A stretch of DNA of 64,000 nucleotides, taken from the NCBI GenBank assembly GCA_021324015.1, contig JAJPJX010000116.1, forward strand, positions 32,751 to 96,750, read 5' to 3'. Made by a program: the position numbers and the translations under genes. The notes beneath the pieces are model-generated. The model did not search any database and was not told the origin of the DNA. It saw nothing but the letters and a program-made list of their open reading frames with translations. This DNA comes from Solibacteraceae bacterium. Lineage in GTDB: Bacteria > Acidobacteriota > Terriglobia > Bryobacterales > Bryobacteraceae. Position 1 is the first letter of the stretch. Each line of letters starts with the position of its first letter. Positions 52,053-59,194 of the stretch are shown here, one piece after another.

Positions 52053-52487
52053 TCAAGTGTCGCAGAAGGGCACGCCCGCCGCCGCCGCGGCCGTGAGCGT
52101 CGCCGCCTGCATAGCCGCGTGCAGGTCCGGACCAAACGTGGGCGCTTCCGGTTCCTCAGTCTTCGTCACGGTCTGTTTGGGAGGCGGCGGCGCCGGCGCG
52201 GGCTTCTCTTGGGGGACCGCGGCGCCGCGTTCCTCCTGGCGCACCGGCTCCCGGTCCATCGTCAGCTCACCCGTCCCCAGCATCTCCTCCGCGAGTTCCA
52301 CCACCTCGTCGTCGGTCAGTTGGGCCAGGTCCGTCTGCACCCAGGCCTCGCGCAGCAGCAGCCGCAGCGAGTTCATCTCCGCGGCATCCGCCTTCAGCCG
52401 GGAGAAAAAGACGTCGAGGCCCCCGGGACCGTCAGCCTGTCCCGGCAGGAAAACCGCATACCCCGATCTGGTGCACCGGATGATCAC
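52053..52487 (-). CDS. Unknown protein upstream of the DUF4123 gene
   Basis: A 144-residue protein. The N-terminal 60 residues are mixed helix (GGLDVFFSRLKADAAEMNSL), the middle is acidic (LTDDEVVELAEEMLG), then a Pro/Lys-rich linker, ending AATLTAAAAAGVPFCDT. The short Ala-rich, Cys-ending tail resembles ends I recall from small proteins in type VI effector loci; this is weak evidence. It is expressed with DUF4123 (gap 35 bases, or 4-base overlap if TTG is used there). Function unknown. Confidence 0.65.
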   Translation of the reverse strand: MIIRCTRSGYAVFLPGQADGPGGLDVFFSRLKADAAEMNSLRLLLREAWVQTDLAQLTDDEVVELAEEMLGTGELTMDREPVRQEERGAAVPQEKPAPAPPPPKQTVTKTEEPEAPTFGPDLHAAMQAATLTAAAAAGVPFCDT

Positions 52488-52496
52488 GTCAGCATT

Positions 52497-53948
52497 CTAG
52501 CCGAGCCACTTCCTCACATCCACTTCCATGAATTCCGCCCTCTGGAAGCGCTCCTTCAACCGGTACGGCACTGTGCAATCGAAAATCGTCTTGCAGGAGA
52601 CCCCCTGCGCCGGAATCGAAGGGCTGAAATCCGGCGACTGCGAGGGGTCCAGCGGATGACACCGCACCCCCGGCAGAAACACCGTGCTTACGTCGCCCTG
52701 GTAGCGCGTGGTCATGGCCCACAACACGTCGTTGCTGTCGTACAGGTTCACGTCTTCGTCCACCAGGATCACATGCTTGAGCTCCGCAAACGCCGCGAAG
52801 GCCGTGAGCGCCGCCTGCCGCTGCCGCCCCTCGTCCCGCTCCGATTCCTTCCGGAACTGGAGAATCGCGAGATACTTCCCGCCGCCCGCCGAGTGGCAGT
52901 AGACATTGCGCAGCCGGCCCGGCATGCTGCTCTCCACCAGCCGCAGGATGCTGGCTTCCGTCGGGATCCCCGCCAGGTTGGTGTGTTCCTCCCCCGGTCC
53001 CACGATGGTCTGCAAAATCGGGTCCCGCCGGTGCGTGATCGCCTTCACCTGGATCACCGGCAGCGCCGCCTGCGCGATGCCCAGGTAGCCGGGAAACTCC
53101 GGCATGGCGTATCCCGTCCTGGTATGCTCGTCTTCCCGCACCCGCTCGCCCGGCAGAATCTCGCCCTCCAGCACGATCTCTGCCCGCGCCACCGCCTTCG
53201 CCGCCACGGAAACGCACTCCGCCAGCTCCACCGGCCGGCGGCGCAGCCCCCCGGCGATGGTCAGTTCGTCGAAGCCCAGCGGCGTGGTGGGCGGCTCGAA
53301 GCAGGCCGCGAGATAGATCGCCGGATCCATCCCCATGCTGATCGAGACCGCCAGCGCCCGTCCCATCCGCTCGGCCTTCATCCGGAACTGGTCGATATGC
53401 CGCCCCGGAACAAAATACACGCTCAGCCGGTCCGGCCCCTGAATGCACAGCCGGTGGATGGTCACATCGGATTCGCCGGTCTCCGGATCTTCCGCCCGCA
53501 GCAGGCCCATGTTGAAGTACGGGCCGGCGTCCAGCAGCGTGTTGGTCGGCGCCGGAATCAGGCGGCGCAGATCGAAGGGCGGACGGATCACCACCTCCTG
53601 GCACGGCGCGTCCCCCGCGATCGTCACCGGCGCGCGGGGATGCTCCAGCGCCGCCAGCAGGTCGAACGGCAGGCGGTCCACCCGGCTGTCCAGCAGCAGC
53701 GCCGTGCGCTCTCGGCTCGCCAGGATGCCCGTCACCACCGGCATCGAGTAGCCCTTCACGCATTCAAACAGCATGGCCGGACCGGTGCGCGTGGGCGGAG
53801 CCACGGGCGTCCCCGCGCCCACCAGTTTGTAGACTCCCGCCAGTTCCGCGAAAGGATCTACCGGCTCCCTGGTCGAAACCAGTTGGCCGGGAATCGATGC
53901 CAGGAATTCCAATGCCGAGCGAAGATCCGTGATTTCGGAGGGGGACAT
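52497..53948 (-). CDS. UbiD-family (prenylated-FMN) decarboxylase
   Basis: A 483-residue protein of normal UbiD length. Family features are VTIHRLCIQGPDRLSVYF, the segment IVLEGEILPGERVRED with the conserved Arg-Glu pair, and HVILVDEDVNLYDSNDVLWAM with acidic residues near the active site. UbiD enzymes use prenylated FMN made by UbiX to (de)carboxylate aromatic or unsaturated acids. No ubiX nearby. A TATGAT box at 53962-53957 lies nine bases before the ATG, so the message may be leaderless. Substrate unknown. Confidence 0.9.
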   Translation of the reverse strand: MSPSEITDLRSALEFLASIPGQLVSTREPVDPFAELAGVYKLVGAGTPVAPPTRTGPAMLFECVKGYSMPVVTGILASRERTALLLDSRVDRLPFDLLAALEHPRAPVTIAGDAPCQEVVIRPPFDLRRLIPAPTNTLLDAGPYFNMGLLRAEDPETGESDVTIHRLCIQGPDRLSVYFVPGRHIDQFRMKAERMGRALAVSISMGMDPAIYLAACFEPPTTPLGFDELTIAGGLRRRPVELAECVSVAAKAVARAEIVLEGEILPGERVREDEHTRTGYAMPEFPGYLGIAQAALPVIQVKAITHRRDPILQTIVGPGEEHTNLAGIPTEASILRLVESSMPGRLRNVYCHSAGGGKYLAILQFRKESERDEGRQRQAALTAFAAFAELKHVILVDEDVNLYDSNDVLWAMTTRYQGDVSTVFLPGVRCHPLDPSQSPDFSPSIPAQGVSCKTIFDCTVPYRLKERFQRAEFMEVDVRKWLG

Positions 53949-54108
53949 ACCCCTTTATCATAGTCGTTCACCGCTCGAACAAAACTTTATTCACCCCTTT
54001 TTCAATAAGTTCCCGGCGCCCTGAGCCTCCAGCGGGGTCTTGGCGCGGTTACTCTGAAATCGAAAGAGGTGCTCGTCGCCGCGGCACCCGCGATAAAACG
54101 CAGTAGTT

Positions 54109-54120
54109 GGTGGGCCCACC
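54109..54120. repeat. 12-base perfect palindrome
   Basis: GGTGGGCCCACC reads the same on both strands. It could be a binding site for a dimeric regulator or chance in GC-rich DNA. Confidence 0.4.
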
Positions 54121-54150
54121 CGAGTTTTCAACGTCACAGGCGTGACTGCG

Positions 54151-54174
54151 CTCCCCGTCCGCAAAGACGGGGAG
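54151..54174. repeat. Perfect 9-bp hairpin
   Basis: CTCCCCGTC and GACGGGGAG are separated by six bases. No T-run follows on either strand, so it is not a classic terminator. Confidence 0.6.
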
Positions 54175-54237
54175 CAGGGATCGATCCCGCAAGCAGAAAA
54201 GCAGAAAAGACCGCAGGAAAAAGAGAAAAAGCAGCCC

Positions 54238-54259
54238 GGACAGGCGCCTCCGCCTGTCC
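54238..54259 (-). terminator. Hairpin followed by a T-rich run on the minus strand, terminator-like
   Basis: GGACAGGCG and CGCCTGTCC pair over nine bases around a 4-base loop. On the minus strand it is followed after seven bases by TTTTTCTCTTTTT. The gap is longer than in a standard intrinsic terminator. It could stop minus-strand transcripts coming from the enolase-family gene past the plus-strand CYTH gene. Confidence 0.35.
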
Positions 54260-54336
54260 CCTACGCTCCTCTCCGGCTTTCCCCCCTCCCTTTCAGCCGA
54301 CGTGTCTCCAAACGCCTCTGTGGCATCATATGGGCG

Positions 54337-54909
54337 ATGGCGCGTGCCGGCACAAATCGCGAAGTCGAGATCAAACTGTCCGTGACCGGTGCCGCCGTGG
54401 GGCGGCGGCTGCTGCGCCAGGCGGGATTTCGCGTCTCGCGGCGGCGGGTGTTCGAAGACAACCTGATCTTCGATACCCCGCGGCTCACCCTGCGCCGCGG
54501 CGGGCGGCTGCTGCGGCTGCGGCAAGTGAATGAGGCGGGCACGCTGACCTTCAAGGGGCCGGCGATCCCCGGCAAGCACAAGGACCGTGAAGAACTGGAA
54601 CTGGACGGCGTCGATCCGCACACCGCGCAGGCCATCCTTTCGCGCCTGGGCTTCCGGCCTGCTTTCCGCTATCAGAAATACCGCACCGAGTTCCGCGCCC
54701 CCGGCGGCCCTGGGGTGGCGACCCTGGATGAAACCCCTATCGGAGTGTTCCTGGAGCTGGAAGGCAGCCCGCAATGGATCGACCGCACGGCCCGCAAGCT
54801 GGGATTCACCGAGGCGGACTACATCACGGCGAGCTACGGACGGCTCTACTTCGAATGGTGCCGGCGCGAGCATGTCCGGCCGGCGCACATGGTGTTCCCC
54901 GGCCGGTAG
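54337..54909 (+). CDS. CYTH-domain protein (triphosphate tunnel enzyme)
   Basis: A 190-residue protein. The diagnostic ExExK is EVEIKLS at residues about 8-14; RLRQ, TFKGPA and the acidic FLELEGS further on match the tunnel residues of class IV adenylate cyclase / thiamine or inorganic triphosphatases. It probably hydrolyses a triphosphate substrate with Mg2+ or Mn2+. The ATG at 54337 is chosen because it puts ExExK at the expected place; upstream in-frame sequence lies over hairpins. It ends two bases before the convergent enolase-family stop. Confidence 0.88.
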   Translation: MARAGTNREVEIKLSVTGAAVGRRLLRQAGFRVSRRRVFEDNLIFDTPRLTLRRGGRLLRLRQVNEAGTLTFKGPAIPGKHKDREELELDGVDPHTAQAILSRLGFRPAFRYQKYRTEFRAPGGPGVATLDETPIGVFLELEGSPQWIDRTARKLGFTEADYITASYGRLYFEWCRREHVRPAHMVFPGR

Positions 54910-54911
54910 CT

Positions 54912-56174
54912 TTACGTAACCTCGATCTCCCAGCCGAACCCGGGACGGTCGTTGGGGCGCGTGTAGATGCCCTCGGGACCGCGCGTGATCTGGTGCTCCT
55001 CTTCGAAGCGCTCGTAGACTTCCTTGGGGCCTCCGGGCGGCGGAATAAACAGCTCCGCCCAGGGGCTGTTCGGCGTGGCCATCACGAAATGCACGCAGTC
55101 CTGCACGCCGCCGGTGTGCGGGATGACGGGGATATCGTAGGCCGCCGCCAGCGCGGCGATGCGCCGGATTTCGGTGAGTCCGCCGCACCAGTGGATGTCC
55201 GGCTGCCAGATGGACGCGGAGTGATGTTCCAGCAACTGGCGGAAGCCGTAGCGCGTGTATTCGTGCTCGCCCGTGGCGATGCGCGTGGACTTGATGGCCG
55301 CGTTCAGCCGCCCGAAGCCCTCGTAGTCGTGGGGCTGCAGCACTTCCTCCATCCAGTAGACGCGGTACGGCGCGACCATTTCGGCCATCTCCAGCGTGTA
55401 GCGCTCCGTCCAGGACATCCAGCAATCCAGCATGATGTCGCCATCCGGTCCCAGCACCTCGCGGGTGTTCTTGACCAGCTCGGTATTCTTCTTCTGGCCT
55501 TCCCGGCCGTCCGCCGGGCCGTAGGGAATGGCCAGTTTCAGGCGCTTGAAACCGAACTTGAGATGCTGCTCGATATCGTTGCCGGTGCAATAGGCCGGAA
55601 TGCGGCCGAGCGGCTTGGTTTCTCCGCCGAGCAGCTTGTAGACCGGCATGCCCATGGCGTTGCCGATGAGGTCCCAGACGGCCAGGTCCACGCCGCTGAT
55701 GGCGTTGATCACCACGCCGGCGCGCCCGTAATACATGCTCGAGCGCCACAGAATGTCCCAGATGCGCTCGACGTTGAAGGGATCTTCGCCCAGGAGCAGC
55801 TTGGTGAAGTGGCCCATGACGATCTCGCCGCCCGCGGGCCCGCCGCTCCCATAACCCTTAACGCCCTTGTCGGTGGAGATCTCGACGGTGAAGCCGCCGA
55901 GCTTGCCGGCGTCCGGCATGAACAGCGACCGCATGGCCTTGTACTTGGGATAGATGGACATGGGGTTGGCCACCTCCACCCCACCGGTGGACCATGACCC
56001 GGGAGCGGGTTGATAGGTGGGCAGAGGCCGCTTCGGGCGCGTCTTCACCAACCGGACACCGGTGATCTTGAGCTTGCTTTTCTCTCCCTGGAAGGGAGGG
56101 GGCGCCGCCTGGGCGCGCGCCAGGCCCGCGGCTGCGCCGGCCCCGGCGAACTGCAGGAACTGCCTGCGATGCAT
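54912..56174 (-). CDS. Enolase-superfamily dehydratase, L-rhamnonate-dehydratase-like, with Tat signal
   Basis: About 420 residues. The N-terminus MHRRQFLQFAGAGAAAG is a twin-arginine signal. The enolase-superfamily parts are GVDLAVWDLIGNAMGMPVY, IMLDCWMSW with the metal-binding Asp, MEEVLQPHDYEG and ATGEHEYTRYGFRQLLE, ending with IPHTGG containing the catalytic His. The pattern agrees best with L-rhamnonate dehydratase. Export by Tat is unusual for such an enzyme but frequent in Solibacter-type genomes. It lies near other exported catabolic genes. Confidence 0.88.
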   Translation of the reverse strand: MHRRQFLQFAGAGAAAGLARAQAAPPPFQGEKSKLKITGVRLVKTRPKRPLPTYQPAPGSWSTGGVEVANPMSIYPKYKAMRSLFMPDAGKLGGFTVEISTDKGVKGYGSGGPAGGEIVMGHFTKLLLGEDPFNVERIWDILWRSSMYYGRAGVVINAISGVDLAVWDLIGNAMGMPVYKLLGGETKPLGRIPAYCTGNDIEQHLKFGFKRLKLAIPYGPADGREGQKKNTELVKNTREVLGPDGDIMLDCWMSWTERYTLEMAEMVAPYRVYWMEEVLQPHDYEGFGRLNAAIKSTRIATGEHEYTRYGFRQLLEHHSASIWQPDIHWCGGLTEIRRIAALAAAYDIPVIPHTGGVQDCVHFVMATPNSPWAELFIPPPGGPKEVYERFEEEHQITRGPEGIYTRPNDRPGFGWEIEVT

Positions 56175-56218
56175 GATGAACCCTCCGCACAGCGAGTTTA
56201 CAACAGAACGCGGGCAGG

Positions 56219-56857
56219 CTACGGATAGCGGATGTCCACCACCTGGCGCGCGTAGAGCGGAGCCACGGAGTGACGGAAGGTGGCGCCCGTGCCGTCGAGC
56301 GCCGTGCGTACCAGCGCGGCGAGTTCGCGCGGCGTGTAGGCCCGCCGGATCGAGCGCGCGCCATCGGCGGCGTTGATCGGGCAGACGAACGGCGCCACGA
56401 ACAGGCGGAACAGGATCAGCGGGAGGCGGTGCCGCACCAGGTCCAGCAGGATGAACCGGCGGCTCGATCGTCCCACGTTGCGGATCAGATCGACCAGTTC
56501 GCTTTCGGCCAGGTGGTGCGCCAGGCATACGGCGATGGCCACATCGGCGGCGGGCAGGGGTTCGCGCACGGCGTCGGCCCGCAAGATGGGCACCGGTGTC
56601 GCGGAGAGCACACGCAGATCCACTCCCAGAATTTCCGCGCCCAGGCGCCGGCGGATCTCGATCAGCAGGCCGCCCGCGCCGCAGCCGATATCCAGGACCC
56701 GGCTGACGGGGGAGGGGTGGCGGTCGAGCGCCGCCAGGATGGCGCCGGTGTTCCCCAGCCAGCGGTGCGCGCGGGTGAGACTGCGATGCGCGCGGGCCAG
56801 CTCGCGCTCGGGCAGGGCGGGATCGTCGATGATTTCGGGTTCGCGGCAGCGCAGCAT
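56219..56857 (-). CDS. Class I SAM-dependent methyltransferase
   Basis: A 212-residue protein. Motif I is VLDIGCGAGGLLIEI (about 52-66), followed by ILGVDLR. AVCLAHHLAESELVDLIRNV is the post-motif region, and the C-terminus resembles enzymes annotated as methyltransferases acting in polyketide or lipid paths. No signal peptide. The ATG at 56857 was chosen as the first giving this N-terminus; upstream in-frame sequence belongs to noise. Substrate unknown. Confidence 0.82.
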   Translation of the reverse strand: MLRCREPEIIDDPALPERELARAHRSLTRAHRWLGNTGAILAALDRHPSPVSRVLDIGCGAGGLLIEIRRRLGAEILGVDLRVLSATPVPILRADAVREPLPAADVAIAVCLAHHLAESELVDLIRNVGRSSRRFILLDLVRHRLPLILFRLFVAPFVCPINAADGARSIRRAYTPRELAALVRTALDGTGATFRHSVAPLYARQVVDIRYP

Positions 56858-56927
56858 CCGGAGAACTGCTCCCAACGTAGCACCGCCGGCGGCGCGCGGA
56901 GCGCCCGTGAAGCAGTTTTTACAGAAG

Positions 56928-57773
56928 TCACCGCCCCCGGTAGCGCTTCCAGGCGTCCAGGAAATCCTTGCCGTGATAGCGGACGGTGCGGGCATCCACG
57001 ACTTCGGCGCCTTCGGGGAGATCCGTGCCGAGGGCGTGGCGCGAGGTGTACTCGATTTGCAGAGTGACCGGGCCCGTGACGCGGTAGGGCGGAATGGAGC
57101 CGAGCTTTTCCATCGCCGCGCGGGCGTGACTGCGAATCTGCCCGCGCGCCTCTTCGGCCGACAGCGAGATGCAGGCATAGTTGGAGAGCCCCTCTTTCAC
57201 GGCCACCGTCTCGGCCTGGGGCACGATGGCGTGCAGGTCGGCGGCGGCCATCTGGTCGCCGCTCAGAAAGATCGTGGGCACGTTGTACCAGCCCGCCAGC
57301 GCCGCGCGGGTTTCGATCTCGCCCACCGGCTTGCCGTTCATGAGCATGTTCTGGATGCCCAGCGAACTGTAGCTGTGCGCCATCACGCCGCCGCGGGAAT
57401 TGGCGTGCGCGTGCTGCCCGACGAAGGCCAGGGCGCTGTAGCCGCGCTCCATGAGCATGGTCAGGCCCGCCTCGCCGATGATCAGCTTGGCGCGCGGATG
57501 GATGGTCAGGGCCGAGAGCGTTTGGGAGCCGTCATGGCCGTCCCACACGGTCACCTCCGTCGCTCCGCCGTCGAAGAAGCCGTCCACGGCGGCATTGATC
57601 TCGCCGGTGAGCAACTGGCGCATCTCGGCGTCCTTGGGGTCGGTCTGGTCCTGGCGGCAAACGCCGGCCACCCCTTCGGCGTCGGTGATCATGAAGACGC
57701 TCTTGCGGGCCTGGGCGCACAGGGGCGCCGCCGCCAGCAGCAACAAAGAGAGAGATGCGGGAGCCTTCAGCAC
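56928..57773 (-). CDS. Secreted M55-family D-aminopeptidase (DppA-like)
   Basis: A 281-residue protein with a signal peptide (KAPASLSLLLLAAAPLCAQ) from a GTG start. The metal ligands of DppA are visible: ITDAEGVAG (Asp, Glu), DGHDGS (His), GQHAHA (His) and GEIETRAAL (Glu). M55 enzymes release D-amino acids from the N-terminus of peptides; export suggests action on peptidoglycan or D-peptide debris in the periplasm. It is divergent from the RidA gene. Confidence 0.88.
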   Translation of the reverse strand: MLKAPASLSLLLLAAAPLCAQARKSVFMITDAEGVAGVCRQDQTDPKDAEMRQLLTGEINAAVDGFFDGGATEVTVWDGHDGSQTLSALTIHPRAKLIIGEAGLTMLMERGYSALAFVGQHAHANSRGGVMAHSYSSLGIQNMLMNGKPVGEIETRAALAGWYNVPTIFLSGDQMAAADLHAIVPQAETVAVKEGLSNYACISLSAEEARGQIRSHARAAMEKLGSIPPYRVTGPVTLQIEYTSRHALGTDLPEGAEVVDARTVRYHGKDFLDAWKRYRGR

Positions 57774-57806
57774 GCTATCAGAGTACAATAAAGCCCTGAG
57801 GTCCGG

Positions 57807-58265
57807 ATGATGGAAAAAAAGAGAAGAGGCTTTCTGAAATCTGCTTTTGGGATGGGCGCGGGCGCCAGCATGGCGGCCATGGCAGCCATGGCCGCTTCGG
57901 GCGAACGGATGAAAGCGCCGGGCGGCATTCGGGTGGGCAACCTGTACTTCAGCTCTGGGCTGACGGGCGTGCGCGACGAAGCCCGCAAGAATCCGCTGGC
58001 CTTCGGCGGCGACGTCAAGGAGCAGACCCACAACATTCTCAAAGCCCACAAGGCCAACCTGGAGGCCATGGGATCCTCGCTCGAGAATGTGCTCAAGGTG
58101 ACCGTGTACATGGCCGACATCAAGACCGAGAAGCCGGCCATGAACGAAGTCTACGGGCAATACTTCTCGAAGAACGCACCCTCCCGCACGGCCGTGGGCG
58201 TGGAGTTCCCGGACGTGGCGACGCGCCTGGAGATCGAGATGGTGGCCTGGGTGCCCGAGAAATAA
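57807..58265 (+). CDS. RidA/YjgF-family protein with Tat signal
   Basis: A 152-residue protein. KKRRGFLKSAFGMGAGAS is a twin-arginine signal, followed by a RidA core (VGNLYFSSGLTGVR, NILKAHKANLEAMGSS, VLKVTVYMADI, PSRTAVGVE with the key Arg). RidA hydrolyses reactive enamine/imine intermediates in the cytoplasm; an exported version suggests a peptidase- or oxidase-linked role outside. GAGG five bases before the ATG supports the start. Confidence 0.88.
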   Translation: MMEKKRRGFLKSAFGMGAGASMAAMAAMAASGERMKAPGGIRVGNLYFSSGLTGVRDEARKNPLAFGGDVKEQTHNILKAHKANLEAMGSSLENVLKVTVYMADIKTEKPAMNEVYGQYFSKNAPSRTAVGVEFPDVATRLEIEMVAWVPEK

Positions 58266-58321
58266 AGCGGCGGCGGAGCGGTTGACTCTCCGTTCCCGGT
58301 TGATATGAAATATGGGAACGC

Positions 58322-59194
58322 ATGAAACCGCTCCTCGCTTTGTTGGCGGTCCTGGCTCTGGGCTGGCCCGCGCACGCACAGCTTTTTACCCTTTCCAAAG
58401 AACAAGTGCTGCACTACACCGCGCTCAACCCCTTTGGGCGCTTCGATGACGGCCGGCCCATGGTGCCGGATTCGTTGCTGGAGAAGGTCCAGGGCCTGTC
58501 CGCCGAAGAGGTGTTTAGTGTGCTCGAGGCGTCCGGATATCACAACCAGTACGAAGGCGGCTGGAAGATCCTTCATCCGGGCAAGAAGCTGGTAGGGCGC
58601 GCGGTGACGGCGCAATATATGCCGGGGCGCCCCGACGTCACCGATGTGGTCAACAAAGACGCCCTGGCCAAGGGCATGCCGCCCAGCCTGCCGGAGCGCG
58701 TGATCGATCAATTGCGCCCGGGGGACGTGGTCGTGGTGGACCTGTTCGGGAAAGTGGAGAACGGGACCTTCGGCGGCGATAACCTGCACACGGCCATCTG
58801 GGCAGCCACCAAGACCGGTTTCGTGATCAACGGCGGCATCCGGGACCTGGAAGGCACCATCGAGGTTCCCTCCGCAGGCTACTACCGCGGGGCCACGCCC
58901 ACCTCCTTCCGCGAGGTGATGCTCACCGGCATCAATATCCCCATTCGCATCGGCAATGCCACGGTCATGCCCGGCGATGTCGTCTTCGGCGACCGCGAAG
59001 GGGTTTATTTCATTCCCCCGCACCTGGTGCAAAAAGTCGTGGACCAGGCCGAGATCACGCACATCCACGACGAGTGGACCAAGGCCAAGCTGATGACGGG
59101 CAAGTACAAGTCCAGCGACGTCTACCCCAGCCCGCACGATCCGGCGCTCAAGAAAGAATACGAAGAGTATCTGAAAAAACGGTTGGGGAAATGA
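58322..59194 (+). CDS. Secreted RraA-family protein (aldolase / dehydratase-like)
   Basis: A 290-residue protein with a signal peptide (LLALLAVLALGWPAHAQ). The RraA core has GRAVTAQYMPGRPDVTD, PGDVVVVDLFGK, FGGDNLHTAIWAATKTG and VINGGIRDLEG with the conserved Arg-Asp. Relatives are HMG/CHA aldolases and oxaloacetate decarboxylases; the RraA regulator itself is shorter and cytoplasmic. An extra C-terminal extension of about 50 Lys-rich residues is present. It is translationally coupled to the next gene by an ATGA overlap. Confidence 0.85.
   Translation: MKPLLALLAVLALGWPAHAQLFTLSKEQVLHYTALNPFGRFDDGRPMVPDSLLEKVQGLSAEEVFSVLEASGYHNQYEGGWKILHPGKKLVGRAVTAQYMPGRPDVTDVVNKDALAKGMPPSLPERVIDQLRPGDVVVVDLFGKVENGTFGGDNLHTAIWAATKTGFVINGGIRDLEGTIEVPSAGYYRGATPTSFREVMLTGINIPIRIGNATVMPGDVVFGDREGVYFIPPHLVQKVVDQAEITHIHDEWTKAKLMTGKYKSSDVYPSPHDPALKKEYEEYLKKRLGK

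Larger units (their letters stand above)
53949..54336. other. 388-base intergenic region with three hairpins and a palindrome
   Basis: No gene seen. From left to right: an AT-rich stretch that may hold the UbiD promoter, the 12-base palindrome at 54109-54120, a 5-bp hairpin at 54133-54146, a 9-bp hairpin at 54151-54174, a purine-rich run (about 54190-54232) and a 9-bp hairpin at 54238-54259. The closely spaced stems could be a structured leader RNA for the CYTH gene, terminators for either strand, or remnants of a mobile element. Confidence 0.6.

Noticed and set aside
54049..55749. A 566-codon open frame on the minus strand spanning the CYTH gene and hairpins
   Set aside because: It overlaps the CYTH gene and part of the enolase-family gene in another frame, and has only Arg/Gly/Ala-rich text.
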